Assembly (NCBI GenBank): GCA_002914845.1
Contig: JXTC01000334.1
Coordinates: forward strand, 64,468-128,467
DNA: 64,000 bases
Origin: Trema orientale
Taxonomy: Eukaryota; Streptophyta; Magnoliopsida; Rosales; Cannabaceae
Direction of reading: 5' to 3'
The translations under genes were made by a program, and so were the position numbers. The notes under the pieces were generated by a model. The model saw only the letters and a program-made list of their open reading frames with translations, was not told the DNA's origin and ran no database searches. The first letter of the stretch is position 1; every line of letters begins with the position of its first letter. Positions 1 to 13,188 of the stretch are shown here, in pieces.

Positions 1-1097
1 CAGAGCTCACCACACCGTGCTCATCAGTGAAAGCTAATCCATAAACACCACCTAAGTGAGCACCCTTTATGGTTGTACGGCTTGATGCAGGCTTGTCCAC
101 TTCATATATGATGACGCATGTGTCAAGTGATCCAGTAGCAACCAAGCTGCTGTCTGGAGACCAAGCAACGCAATTTATGCGTGCAGTGTGGTACAACATG
201 TTTTTTAGTTTCACCTGCAAAATATAATGTGTCAAAAGATGCTGCGCTTCTGGGAAGTTCGACTATTGTAGCTATATTCATTCTTCATATGAAAAGCGAT
301 ACATTTCAGTCTACAATTGTTTTAAAGCCCACCAGAAGAAAAAAATTAAAAAAACAAAAAAACAAAACATAGGTCAAACTATCCGGCTTCATGTTAGCTT
401 CCCCAGCCCAAACCAGAAATGAATATTTCCAACGTGTATCCCTGCCCCAGAGCTAGTGAGGAGATCAGAACACTATGATTATTGAGCATTAATTGATTCC
501 AAACTGTCTGGTATCTTTTCAGAAGTTCACTTCCAAGATCCCAACTGACCTAATTCCGCTGTCATGTAAAACATTAGGCCAGAATTGCAAAGATGCACCT
601 TCTCAAACATGACTTGTATCTTTACTAATTCCAAAAGATAATAAGGAAAACTTTTGTTTTACTCGACATATTCGTGAATATCAAAGTTTCCTGCAACAAC
701 CTATGGCACCAAGTTCAATTTTTGAGGATATCTCTCTCACGGAAAACAAGTGATATACTGATACTTGCCATGCCAGAAGTAGGAGTTGAGCCATTGGTCT
801 TTTGTCCATTCCAATATATTAATAGAAAATCATAGCATCAAAATATTCACATTTCCCTGTCAGCCTCTAAGGCACATAAAATTGGATGGAAAAAGAAAGA
901 TAAGTAAAATCACTTTCTTCTATTACAAGAAGGGTTATCCTAAACAGATACAACAGAACTATGTCTTCTCACGGCTATTTATATTTGATTTTCGCCAGAA
1001 CTATGTCTCTTCTCAGTGCTATTTATATTTTGTAAAGCATTTTCCCCTCTAAAGAGGACCAAAAAAGCATAAACCTATGGGAAGACGATCAAATTAC

Positions 1098-1130
<33 letters not shown>

Positions 1131-4100
1131 AAAGAAAATACATGTGACAAGATTACTTTTTCCCCTGTAGAAAGGACAGACACACACAGACACACACCAA
1201 AAAAAAAAAAAAAAAAATCCAAAAACCTAAAAACTGAGAAAAAAATATTTTGAAGAGTAAAAACCTAATAAATGGGAACAAAACATCGTTTTGAACCCAA
1301 AAAAATATACTAAATCTAACTAGCCCTCGGTGGAGTTGCGCCTGACTGCTTGTGGTTTTTGCAGTACTGTTTGCATTTGCTGGTGAAATCTCCCCGAAAA
1401 TCGGGACATCTCGCGAGGACATCCTGAATGAAAACACAGCAAGACGTGGTAATAGGAATGTTTTTATTGTAGAAATCAGCCATCTCCTTATAGCACGGGG
1501 CAAAAACGCATTTCTTTTGAGAATCGCCATCGCTCGGAGGCGGCGGACTCGCAACTTTAGCGCAATAATCCTTGCCCTTGACAAACAAANAAAAGGAGCT
1601 CTACAAAAAATAACTTTTTTTTTCAATTAAGATTTGTTGTAGAAACTAAATTAACCGTATCATTTTGGAAACATCAACAAGAAGTTAAAACTTCTCAAAA
1701 CTTGATCAAAAACTCACAACTAATGATTGAAAAGCCTTAGAATCATTACTAAAAGAATAAAAAAAAAAATAGTTTCATTTTTACTCTTTTACGGCCGCAA
1801 AAGAAGAAACAAGGGCAAGAAGAAGTTGCGTACAGCCATAAGATGAAAATAAAAGATCTAATATGAGTCGCTGTTTTCAATAGCATGGTGCTGAAAATAA
1901 AAATATTCTGATTCAGATTCCAAAATCCAGTTAACCAAGTAATTAATGTGTTGATTATTCTAGCAAAAGGATAATGTGTTGACATGCTTTATGCCTTTAA
2001 TGCATTTAAGGATATTCCAACCAACTTAAGCTTTCAAGACAAAAATCCAGGCTGATGACTTCCTTTCTAACATAAAAAAGAATAGAAAGACTTAAAAAGA
2101 TACAAGGCAGAATAATCATAATGCGTAAAGTTGAGAAAATAACGCACTTTGTTGTCAAAGCCAGAAGTAATAATTTCCTCCTCAACAGCTGCAAAACATT
2201 TGATTTGAGTGTTTTCCTTCCTCTGTAATTTTCCACTATATCCAATGCCTTGAATCCATTTCACTATTAGACCATCATAACTGCTGGACAATATAACTTT
2301 TGGATTGCTCTTTAAAACAGATAATGAAGTAACATTCTTCATGTGCCCAGATAGACACACTGGGGCTTTATCAAGATCAGTTGCTGAGAATATGCTAATT
2401 GTTCCTCCGAGCGAAACAACAACAAGATAATCATTCTGCCATAGGCACCCAACCAGCATGTCATCGACACCACCTGAGCCAGGACTAGTTAATGTTCTTT
2501 TCACTTTTCCATTTCCATCCTCAGAAATATCCCATACTTTTGCAGATTTATCAGCAGATGCAGTCAGTACCTTAAATTAGCAATTACACAAAACCCATCA
2601 GTAGAATAAAGCAAGGAGGAAAGATAACCAGCTTCAATAATAAATAAAAGAACAAAAGATATATAGACACAAAAAACCACCTAAGCAATGGCTGCCATTA
2701 ACCATCACATTGCAGAATATCCTATTACCAATTCCTTTAAGTGCAATAATTCGCAGGCTAGGGGACAAACAATCTTGAAGAGCCATAGGAAGAAAGTCTC
2801 ATCTTTATTCCAAGCTATTTTCAAATAACGACGGATACTTCTCTCTAGAAAAAATTAGTACATGATGCTACTAAAAGCACACTTAAAGACAAGCGAAAGC
2901 AACAAGTCAAGAACAGATGTTTCTTTTTATTTTATTTTACTTTATTTTTTTACAAGAAACACAAATTTTATTAAACCAAAAAGGAAATTACACAGAAGGG
3001 GACAAGATGTTGCCAAAGAAAATAACACAAACAACTAGCTACCAAAAATAACAAATAACCCAACTGTAAAATAAATTATCCCACTCCCTAAGCAGATATA
3101 AAAAAGAGAAACCCCTTAATTCTATGCCATCCTTAATATTTAAAGCTACCCAAAATTTCACCTATTACCATATATATTCCAAAGACTCATAAGATTCCTA
3201 AAAAAATTCTCTTATTTATTTCACCCCAAATTGCCCAAAGAATTGCCAAAACTGCTGAACCAAATTACTTTCCAGCAGCCTTTCAACTGGCACCAAAATA
3301 CCCAATCATAATATCGCTGCAACTTAAAGTATTGACCCAAATTTATCTAAATTCGTGCAGCAATCTTTTCCAACAACCCAAAGCAAAAGAACAGATAGAT
3401 GTTTCTAAGCTCTTAGAGTTGGAATAAATAGTTATTTCGAATTAAAATAAATTGGAGTAAATTGTGCTCTTTAATTTTACCCCTAATATTCTCTGTTTAC
3501 CGTTTTACCAGTATATGCACATTGAGACATCCTTAGCAATCCATTTTACCAATTAAACAACCAACAAATCTAGCATTCAAATACAGTTACAAAAAAACTA
3601 AACAGCATCATGAATTCATATATAATTTGGCATAGTTCACTACTATCAGATATCAAGTTTCAAAGGTTATACAAAATTCAAAAGACACAGTGCTGTAAAA
3701 ATATCAAACAAAAAGACACAGACAATTAATAAAAATAAGAAAGTACGACACATAAAATTTACACTGATCAAGTTCAATAGACCTTCAATTTTGATGTAAT
3801 ACAATTTAATAATTCCTCCAAAATGTCTCAGTAAAAGAAATTGGTTCTTATAATCCTTCTAATTTATTTTATTATAATAGAATTTTCTTCAACATTTCTA
3901 GACATATGTTTGTGGTTGCAAGTTTCAGAAGTAGAAAGCCTTGGCACCTTTCGTGAAGGATTTTCAGTGTACAAGAGAAACTTCAACTTTTCAAGGCCAA
4001 CAAGAGGCTTACCTGTTTGCCATCAGGACTCCAGCTAACAGCGTAAATGGTGCCTTTATGTCCATCTTCAGAGGAGAGCTCTCCAATTTTCTCCCCAGTC

Positions 4101-6438
4101 TTCCCATCATAAAGAATACCTTTCTTGTCAGAGCTCACACTGATGAACTTACTCCCATCTGGAGAATACCTTACACAATTGACAAAATTTGAATGATCCC
4201 TGCAACCAATAAGGAAGATATCTTCAATTTTAATTGTTAAAAAGGTGATAAAGAAAAAGAAATACAGAGCTAAAAAATTTTATTATCTTAATATTAACAG
4301 CCAGCCAGCTCTACAGAGATGGCCTGCAGCTTATCTGATCTCAGACCAGCCTATGCATTGGACTTATACATTCAGATTAATATAGCGCAGGCTTTGGTCT
4401 GAGTTCATGGCAGCTCAATATGAAAGAGGCGTAAAAGTTTTAGTTCACATTTTACCAAAAAAAAAAAATAAAATTTAAAAATAATTAAATATATTTATGG
4501 TTGCCAATCCAGTAGGTATTTTTTTTTTTTTACCTATGTGTTGGTATTTTTTTTTAGCCATTAGATCATCATCTAATGGTGATCCAATGGCTATAATAAG
4601 GTACATGAAAAGACGTGCATCATTAATGCTATTTCTCTCTCCTATTTTTCATAAGTATGAAAAATTTTAATTGACCAAATTGATACCTATGCATAGGTAA
4701 AAAAAAAAAAAACCTACTGGATTGGTGCCCTATATATATATATATAAAGCCTTAAAAGCTAGTCCAAACTCATGAACTTAAGAATATGAAAACAATACAG
4801 TCAACATAGTAAGAGCAAATTCTAATTAGAAAGATACAGGATATGATACATGTTGGGCTGTCAACCAGGATCTAGGACATGAAAACCATTACAACCTTAT
4901 ATCTAAAGAGATTTCATGAGTAAATTTCATGCCCACAAGTCCCTTGTATCTAACCTGTGAGATTGCTTAAATTTAAATGGTGGTCCTTCATAAAAGTTCA
5001 CCAAAAAGTCCTCTCCACATGTAACAATGCGGAATGGCCGTGTTGGCTTAAATGCACAGCTCAGAACTCGCCTTGAATGGCCATCAAACTCTCCCACATT
5101 CGTTCCTGAATCCCACCTATTCACAACAATATCAATTGTTAAGTCCATGCTTGAATTAAATTTAAACAGAATCTAGAGGGCATGCCAGTACAATGAGAAA
5201 ATCACAGAACAAATATCAAGCAATAATATTCTTCACACCCCTGCCAACTTGTATAGCATCTGGTTCAAACAAGTGGAGCATGTTAACTCTAGTTCGGAGT
5301 CCTAGTGATCCTTCAAATCTTCCATGCCCTTAGTTCACACTTTAATAAGGAAAATGATCAACTCATTCAGTGTCCATGAAACTTTCAAGAAGATAGCAAC
5401 ATAAAACCTAATGATTTGGATTGGCAATGGCGCGAGGCACTTTAACGTTGCCTTATCATTTAGGTAGAAGGAAAATACTCGACCATTCCAATTTGAGAAA
5501 ACAAAAGATAACACATTTCTCAAGAAAATATTGGTGAAGAAGTTCATATTCTACAGAACTTAATTACATTCGGCATCCAATTCCATCTTCTCATGTCATC
5601 ACATCAATTATTTTTGTTCTGGGTCATATTATTTCTCTTCAAGAGACGAACTGCTTAGGGGGCATGAACCCCCTTCATCAACAATACGTCTGCACTGCAG
5701 ACAAACTTCATTCAATCAATCAGTCCTCACATGCTCGCAGACACCCCACTCTATCCATGATCACCATTTCCATGTCCATGATAAGAGGCTAAATCACATG
5801 GTGCAAATGTCAAATGTCCAAATATTTCGTCTCGCAATCGATGATCAAATCTTAAATCAATCATTTGAGAGACTTTCTTTCTTTGCCTCATCCAAACCAC
5901 TCAAAAACAAAATTTTCTTTCTTCCTACTACTCACTCATTACAAACGCACAAAAGTTCAATTCCATCTCACTAATTTTCCCAGCATTTCTCACTAACCAA
6001 ACAAACAAACAAACAAAAAAAGAGAGAAGAAAAAAATACTACTGACATGAAAGCGCGAACCAAGGACTTTCCCTTGCCATCACCAGAAGCAACGATCCTC
6101 ATGCCATCAGGGGACCATTGAAGATCATCGATCCGTCCGGAAAGAACCTTGAACTCCTTCTTCAAAACGAAGTCGTTCCGGGTCCCCCAGATCCTGACGG
6201 TGCCGGAGACATCGGCGGAGGCGATCCACTCGGCGTTGGGGGAGAATCTGGCGACGGTGGCGGGGTAAGCGTGTTCGGCATAGACGGAGACCTCGAGAGG
6301 GTTGTCGAGGTTGAGAATGATGACGGATCGGCCATTGGTGTAGAGTATGGCGTTGGATTTGGGGCTGCCGGAGATCAGAATCCCTCGCCCACGCTCCGTC
6401 GAAGGGACGCAAGCGTAAGTCTCCGCAAGCTCTGCCAT
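1..6438 (-). CDS. AIP1: Actin-interacting protein 1 (AIP1), WD40 protein, 3' end outside window, one exon apparently missing
   Basis: AIP1 promotes actin filament disassembly with ADF/cofilin in the cytosol. The family is built of two seven-bladed WD40 propellers and is about 610 residues long in plants (recalled). Exons I can place, with GT/AG borders and matching phase: 6438-6047 (starts [17 protein letters not shown]), 5116-4955 ([10 protein letters not shown]), 4199-4013 ([15 protein letters not shown]), 2570-2148 ([14 protein letters not shown] to SGFDNK), and 214-1 ([15 protein letters not shown]), which runs off the edge. The first four join into 388 codons with no stop. Typical WD40 marks such as SPDG, WSPDG and VWD recur. 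After SGFDNK the family normally continues with VWRV and about 135 further residues before VKLKNM; I find no such exon between 215 and 2147. Because both flanking exons are in phase 0, skipping it keeps the frame but would remove roughly three blades. Identity is very sure; gene integrity is not. Confidence 0.93.
1106..1130. repeat. (CA)n microsatellite
   Basis: Twelve or so CA units follow a short CT tract, in an intron of AIP1. Next to it lie more CA-rich and A-rich stretches (1180-1220). Confidence 0.9.
1316..1886 (-). CDS. Possible small secreted cysteine-rich protein (prolamin-like/ECA1-like pattern), two exons, inside an AIP1 intron
   Basis: The frame 1600-1316 encodes about 94 residues ending in PPRAS and a stop. 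Its cysteines run C, C, C, then a CC pair (TTSCCVF), then C, C, C ([16 protein letters not shown]). A lone Cys, a CYKEM segment, a CC pair and later Cys residues resemble the prolamin-like/ECA1 fold of small secreted plant proteins. The codons are GC-richer than the flanks. No ATG opens this frame: a stop lies at 1601-1603 and an N at 1590. A candidate first exon is 1886-1785 ([19 protein letters not shown], then ATSS), which looks like a signal peptide. Splicing AAAAGA|GTAAAA to TTTTTGTAG|AGCTCC joins the two in frame, giving about 128 residues. It is on the same strand as AIP1. The exon model and family are inference; it could also be a transposed fragment or pseudogene. Confidence 0.4.
2925..3388 (-). 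mobile_element. 5'-truncated LINE tail in AIP1 intron 3
   Basis: Read on the minus strand, this ends in an L1-like 3' tail (stop-rich remnant, then a T-rich end with an AATAAA-like stretch and an A-run at the low-coordinate side). Similar sequence (AGAACAGATGTTTCT at the left, the same with an extra AGAT at the right, about 3389-3406) flanks it and looks like a target-site duplication. The remnant shows weak similarity to the end of LINE ORF2 (a WAILWGNLG-like stretch). It is dead and sits in spliced-out sequence. Confidence 0.55.
4499..4730. mobile_element. MITE copy 1, in AIP1 intron 2
   Basis: About 232 bp with inverted ends: the left end reads GGTTGCCAATCCAGTAGGTA and the right end is the complement with a few changes (ACCTACTGGATTGGTGCCC). 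Long T and A tracts lie just inside each end, and a core holds ATTAGATCATCATCTAATGG. Copies 2 and 3 occur at 13189-13435 and 35667-35935. The flanks are AT-rich (TAT on both sides), so the target duplication is unclear. It encodes nothing; the transposase superfamily is not settled by the sequence. Confidence 0.8.
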
Positions 6439-6495
6439 TTTCTCGGGGAGAGAGAGAGAGCGCTTTAATGGCTACGGGTTCGGTCAAGTTGAGTG

Positions 6496-6533
<38 letters not shown>

Positions 6534-6700
6534 AAATCTCAGATTTGAAAGCTTTTGGGTTTTATATTTGGAGGAATTGGCTTCCATCTGGTGCGCTGCA
6601 CGAAGAGGAGGGAATGATGGTCACCAGTTGAACGACAAAGCGCAAAGAGAGTTGTGTGTATCATATACGTGTCAAGACATAATTGGTTAGATCTAATGGT
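6439..6700 (-). promoter_or_regulatory. AIP1 5' leader and proximal promoter, with (GA)15 tract
   Basis: Upstream of the AIP1 start codon lies a purine/pyrimidine-biased leader. 6501-6530 is a perfect (GA)15 tract on the plus strand, so CT-rich on the transcribed strand. CT-rich leaders are common in plant housekeeping genes. I see no clear TATA box. Confidence 0.5.
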
Positions 6701-7154
6701 AAAACATCTTGTGTTTTTTCAAATGAGTAATGCTAGATCATACCAATCTCTTATGCACGGATGATATGATATGTATTTTAACCATTCATATTTTTTTTCA
6801 AAATAAGACCACACTATGCACATAAGTGATTAGAGTAACGCTAAGAATATTAATACCTTATACCAAAAATTTAGCCTACATGAGATGACACTCAATTTAA
6901 CCACTTTTTGTTTAAAAATATGACTACATCATTTAAAATTATGTGGCTAAAAATAATGTCATATCACTGGTATAAATTTTTTGTGCAAAATTTTTGTGTC
7001 TCAATTTTTACCTGAGTGATTAATGTACAACATGTCGTGTCAGTGTGTAAATTTTGTATGTAATTCATGTGTGTCCTTAACATTACTCTTTTTAAATTGG
7101 CACTAGTGATCTCGAACTTTTTAAATACATTTTAGAGTAATGTTATGCAATCAA

Positions 7155-8600
7155 TTACATATGGCTTATGCAATAAGGTTGGCCATCTAACCAAAAAGTG
7201 TCCAACCCTTAGAGGAGGCTATTATCATCAATAAGTAAATGTTTTGAGAGGATTTCAAGGGTAACAAGCTTTTCAATCACAGTGTAATCATTCCTTCAAC
7301 ATGTACAATACTACACTTAATGCTATCTATCCTCAATCACCAAGTCTTCTACAACCATCATATTAATTATTTACTCCCCAGAGTTCAAGTTTCTTCATTG
7401 AAGGACGTAGTCAAGTCATTGGTTATCAACATTTTCGAGTTCTGACAATAAATGATGGCATCTATCAAGAAATTTGAGACTCAAGTTAGCCAAATGTCTA
7501 AAGCTATTAAAAAATTGGAAGAGCAAGATTCTCAATCAATGATAATTCCAACAGAGTATGTTGAAAAATTGGAAGAAATACTTAGAAGCCAAGCGGAGTT
7601 TGTGGAAGAGAGAGTAGAGATGTGAAAAAGAAAGAAAAACACATCTCTTGAATATGAATAAAATTCATCTCTTGATATTAATTTTCTATAAATAATTTTG
7701 TTTTTGGTGTTATAAAATTGGAAAGAATGATGAAAACGCTCAACATTATGACATTTAACCTTGTTTTATGTGTTATGTGAAGTTTGAGAATTGTGCTTAT
7801 TGAAGAATTTTAGTTTTCTTTGCTCTATGAAATGCATAGAATTATTTGAATACATCCTATCCTTCTTTTTTTGAACCATAACCCATTGGCTCCGTTACAA
7901 CATGTACTAAATACCTTTTAATTTCATATGATACCTTCGGTGTAGTGGAGAAAGTATCGAAGGGAAATCATATATGACGATAGTTTTTTTTTATTAGAAA
8001 TAGGGTGATACTCATTGTGAGATTTATGAGAGCTACTTTTCAAAGTATTATAGAGCAATCACTGTAAATATTGGTTAAATCACAAACACACTTAAGTATG
8101 ATTATTTGAGAGGTGTATTAATTTGAGAATGACTAAGGATTTGATGTGATACTTGTTTGAGATTGAAACTGTAAACTTTTATTGTTCTCAGAGAAGAAAA
8201 GCTAGAAGGTTAGTTTGTCTTAGGTTGAGTCAGTTTAGGAGTCATTTGTTTAAGTTTAGTTAGGTTTTACTTTACTTGAGGATGAGCAAAATCCAAGTAT
8301 TGGGATATTTAATAGGTGCTTATTTGATTAAATACTCTATATTAGCTTGGTTATTTTCTTGTTATTTTTAGATTTTAACGTTGGCCTTATGTTTTCTAGG
8401 TGTTTTGGATGTAAAGGAGTGAAAAGGAGCTGAAACAGACTAAAAATCAAAAAGTTAAGCTGAGAGGTGGTAAAAATCTAAAGACTGGGCTGAAAACTGG
8501 CATTTTTGTGAAAATCGAGAAACTGGACAGAGGTCTGGCACTGTGACACCAAAAGCTGAGCATCGCGGCTCCAGTAATCGAGAAAGTAGAGTAAAATAAA
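7155..8600 (+). mobile_element. Decayed Ty3/gypsy gag fragment and downstream spacer
   Basis: At 7159-7218 the reading YGLCNKVGHLTKKCPTLRGG is a retroviral-type CCHC zinc knuckle whose first Cys has become Tyr. Around 7451-7625 a second open stretch, MMASIKKFETQVSQMSKAIK, ends in VEERVEM and a stop; it resembles the coiled gag tail (LETQVGQL-like) of plant gypsy elements. Near 8270-8320 a run like TTACTTGAGGATGAGCAAAA and a following AGTATTGGGATATTTAATAGG resembles spacer found 3' of such polyproteins. No LTRs or pol could be placed. This is a remnant only. Confidence 0.5.
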
Positions 8601-11600
8601 TAAATAAAATGAATAATTAAACTGATATTTTCTTTTTCACATTACATCATATAATATAATATATAATATAATATTTAAATTCACACGAGAGTGTAATATT
8701 TACAGCATTGATGAAGACGCAATTGAAGAGTTAAAAAATTATTAGTACATTTTTTTTGTTTTTTTGTTCTTACAAAATATTATTTGCCTTAGTTGGTAAC
8801 TTAGTTATCAATTTAATGTATTGTACATAAACATGCATATTTTTAATATACAGCCCAAGTATATTTATGTGTATATATGGTCATTCTAAATGAAAATAAC
8901 GAATATATATCATCATTAATAAATTTTAAAAATGATTAACTTTAAAAAAGATTGAAGTAGAATGATATAAATACAAAAATAAAACTTACGTATGATTAAT
9001 AGAAGTATCTATAGATGTCATTTTTCAATGAAATTAATAAGTAAGTTTACTTTGTACCTGGTTCTATAGATGAGTGTTTTAGTTCACATCAAATGATTAG
9101 AATTGTAGATATAGATCAATAGATTAAAACAATGGATTGGCACCTGACGGTTGAAAAAATAGTAATTTAAATAAGTTTCCATCCAAACATTACTCTTTTT
9201 GGCTAATTTGGTTGGGTAATAACATGTTGTACTCTTCATAATAAATTTTTATTTTTTTTATTTTTTATATATTCATAATTATTAAAATAGTAAATAGGCA
9301 ATTCTGCTCATTCTTCATTGCTCTCAGGAGAAAAGGATATGAGTAAAACTAACTTAGGCTAAAATGACTTTTTTATGTATTCTCTTAAAATATTAACTTT
9401 TTTAGGAGTATTAAAGAAATCTTGATCTATAGTCAAAACTTTCTTGACCATAAAAAATTCCTACCTAATGGTGTTCTCATGGTCAAAAAGCTCTTGACTA
9501 TAAGTTAAGATCAACGTCTTGACACTTTTAAAAATATCATTTTACAAAAAATTCGCAAAAAATATTTTTGGCCTAAGTTAGTCATACCCATAACATTTTA
9601 TCTTGCTCTTAAAGTGTATAATAGGCTAATGGGCTTTCTTGGCATTTGGAATTATTAGTATTATTACAATCATTTTTCTCATGAAATCATGCATATGCAT
9701 GAATAGATGCAAGTATTAAAGAGTTTGATTTGATAAGGAGTCATATATGAAACTTCATGTTTTTTTTTTCTTTTTAATAATCTTAGACATACATATTTGA
9801 ACGTATTAAATTCAATACTAATAATCATAAAAAGCTAAATGTTTTTGATAACATATAAAAGTCAAACATATTAAATTCAATAATTAGTTATCCATGTATA
9901 TCATTTTTTGGAAAATATATAAATCAAACGTATATCATTTTTTGGAAAATATATATAATAATCGTTTGTAAAATATTTGGAAAAACCAAACATTTGATAT
10001 AATAAACATTTTTTGATGTATTATGAAAAAGTGACCTTATATATATACACTAATTATTAAATATTTTTTATAGTATATTTTCTTTCTTTTTCTTTTTAAA
10101 GGGAACTAACCGTGTATTTGGTTCTCAAAAAAAAAAAAAAAGCTATCTATTTGTTCAAAACAAACAAACTGTGCTTCTCAAAAAAAAAAAAAAAAGACGT
10201 GTATATCCCAAAAAATAACCTAAAAGCTAACAATGTTATATTCTCAAAAAAAAAAAAAAAAAATCAAAACGTTTTAAAGAAAAACAACCTATCAATTTTG
10301 ATAAAAACTTTTTCCTTAAAAAAACTATTCCAAATTTTTTCCTTAAAAAGTCTTATTGGAAAAAGAATTTTGTAAAAAATTCGAATGGAATAGAATAGTT
10401 TTGATTCTCGAAAAAATTAGAATAGAATGGTTGTAGGTTTTTCAACTTAGTCAAAGTACCTATCTATAGAGCAAAAACAAAAAACTCCATTGAAACACAC
10501 CACATATGTATCTATTTTTTAAAGATGAATTACTCTATTGGTCCTAAAATATAAAGAAAGTTTTACTTTAGTCTCTAAACTTTAAATTTCATCATATTTA
10601 TCCTTAAACTATTCAAAATATTTCATTTACTCCTTTTGTTACGTATTTTCTTTGATTCTTAATAGAAAGAGCACATCAGATGCATTTTTCTTTTCTGTAC
10701 TCTTGATTTCAATAAAATATCACATTTCAGATAGTTCTAAAATACATTTCTTGTCCAATATGCGTCTAATTTTTGTTCAACCAATTATTTTGAAACTACT
10801 TAAATTCATATTTTAACTTCTTTATAGTGCAATTAAGCCGATGCATTTGCGAATGAAATAAATATCACAGAAGAGCATATGTACCTTATGTGCTCCTTTT
10901 GTAAGAATTAAAGGAAATCTTTAACAAAAAAGACTAAAATCAAATGGTATAATTGGTTTCTTATACGGATTCATTTTTATGATTTCAAAACCTTTAACAC
11001 ATACGTTATTGATTGATTGTTTTCCAAACTGTGTGTTCTAAAACTCTTTTCGTAAACGAAAGTCTTTCATGGCCAAAAAGAAAAAAAAAATTGAAAACGA
11101 ATCAAAGTTATTTTCTATCTTTTCCAAAAGGAGAGCCATGTCGGTGGATATAGGAGTAGTTGTTTTGTGGGTCAAGGAAGAACAGGTTATTGTCGCGGTC
11201 CTCGTTACCGATGGAGATTACCATTGTCGTTTCCATCGTTGCCGGTGGAGAATATGGTTACGGTTATTTTGGATCCTTCCTTGTGGAGCTCATCTTTGAG
11301 ATATGGGAGGAGGTAGGTAGGAAGGAGGGATTGTTGTCGGCTGCTCGTTAGCCACCGCTGGTATATATAAGACTGGGTTTGTAGTTAACGGAGAAGGGGA
11401 TGATCACCGTATCGCCAACAAAGTACTGGGTTTGTTGTAGCCAACGAAAGAGGTAGGAGTGGAATCTTTTTATTTATTATTATTTCTTGACAAAGGAAGA
11501 AGGGTATATATATGTTACAAATTAAATTTGTAACATATTTCAAATCTAAAAGTCAATATTGATAATAACTAAAACACAAAGTATAATCTGAACAAAGTAT

Positions 11601-12780
11601 TAAAATATAGAATATAAAAGTGATAATATCCCTAATAATAATGATGTATCTAAATTATTTCAAAAATAATAATAATGATTATAACAACGTACCATTCTCA
11701 ATATAAAAAGAAAAACACGTTTTATTAAGTTTTGAAATTGCCCAATTGATCACAATTTCAATATTTTTTAACTTAGGAAAAATGGATAGATAATGCAACC
11801 AATTAATCGCATTTTCAACGCATGTTTTCATTAACAAAATCTGAATTATTGTGGTTTTGTTTGTAAGTTGTAAACCAATCAGGTACAAACTATTTTTTCA
11901 ACAGTCTAAAGACCAAGAAGACAAGTTTTAAAGTTTGATCAAAATGAGACTTTTCCTATGATGTAAGGTCCAATAAAGTCATTTATCTTTTTCAAACGAC
12001 GCAATATAGAGGCTTACATGACATAACGAGGTGGGAGGCTTCCAAGACATGATGAGGTAGGAATCCCAGTACAGAAAACAGAGTGTCATAAATTTGCTAC
12101 AAATATATATCGTTATAATAATCATTTGTCCAAATCATTACTTAAGGGGAAGCGGTGGGTAGGGATAAAGGTTAATTAGTTTGGACTACATAAATATAAA
12201 AGTTGGGAAAAAGAAGAGTATTTGGAGGAACTCAAGCATTTTATCAATTGGTTGGCACTAAACAGACTTTATTATCACGCGCTCAATAACTCAGAGTCGG
12301 AAAAATATTATTAAAAGTAGAGGGGAAAAAAATTACAAAGAATTATGTACAAACGAACACCAAACTTCATCTTTTTTAGCGAAAAAAACTTGCACATTTT
12401 TATTAATATTAAATAAAATTTTTATTAATATGTACAGTCAAAATTAGAGTTTAAAATTATTACAAAAATGTCTTTATTCTTTAAAATTATCTACTGTCAT
12501 TCACATAAATAGTTAGAAGGCAACTATCTAGACTAAAAAATGATCTATAATTTCTTAAGAATCTAATAATAATAACTTTCAAACAAACAAAAATTCATTT
12601 ACAGAATTCTATTATCTAATTTCAAAAATTAAAAACATTTACTTTCAATAATTTTAACTCTAACGTTGACTATACATATGAATCTGATGAAATTTGATAA
12701 AAAAATACATATAAAAAATTTTATTTGATATTAATAAAAAAATGTAGAATTTTTTTTATTCTTTTAGAAAATGCTAAAAG
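8601..12780. other. AT-rich spacer without recognisable genes
   Basis: I see no supportable gene. Small-scale structure only: a tandem near-copy of about 38 bp (ATCATTTTTTGGAAAATATA) around 9893-9960; three A-runs each preceded by TCTC at about 10123, 10179 and 10243; and a GC-richer patch at 11120-11460 with open frames that match nothing I know. Confidence 0.6.
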
Positions 12781-13092
12781 TCATGCTGCTTTCCCTCTCC
12801 TCTCTCTAATATTATCCGGAAAAAGAAAAAGTAAACAACCAAAAAGAAAAGGACTACCGAGCTGTATTACTATACTTCTAGTATTACGATCTTTCTAGCT
12901 CTATTAATTTACGCTTAATTACTCTTCAACGTCATCGATTCCCGCCTACACCCACCGGCCCTCCTATATTATATTACCTTCTCTCCCTAACTTCGTCACC
13001 GCCATACAAACGGTATATTGTACCGGTTTTCCACGCACATGCACACACGTACTTATCTGCAAGTCAATGTCAAATACCGGTGGCTTAGCCAT

Positions 13093-13134
13093 ACCTACCC
13101 TCTCTGATATTATTATTTGTTCTATTATAAAAAG
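13093..13134 (+). promoter_or_regulatory. Putative MIR858 promoter: AC element plus TATA box
   Basis: ACCTACC at 13093-13099 is a perfect AC-I element, the site bound by R2R3-MYB factors of phenylpropanoid genes. TATAAAAAG follows at 13126-13134. An ACACCCACC stretch near 12947 is a weaker MYB-type candidate. The hairpin at 13568 lies about 435 bp downstream, on the same strand, with a MITE between. That this TATA drives the hairpin transcript is inference. Confidence 0.35.
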
Positions 13135-13188
13135 GATAGTTTAGCTGAACCATGATCATTACTCTCCTACACACCACCAATATATATA

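Noticed and set aside
6118..6468. Plus-strand frame opposite AIP1 exon 1
   Set aside because: Gly/Asp-rich by-product of the antisense of a conserved WD40 exon.
11069..11351. Two overlapping frames in a GC-richer patch
   Set aside because: No motif, no splice pattern and Lys homopolymer at the start; not supportable as a gene.
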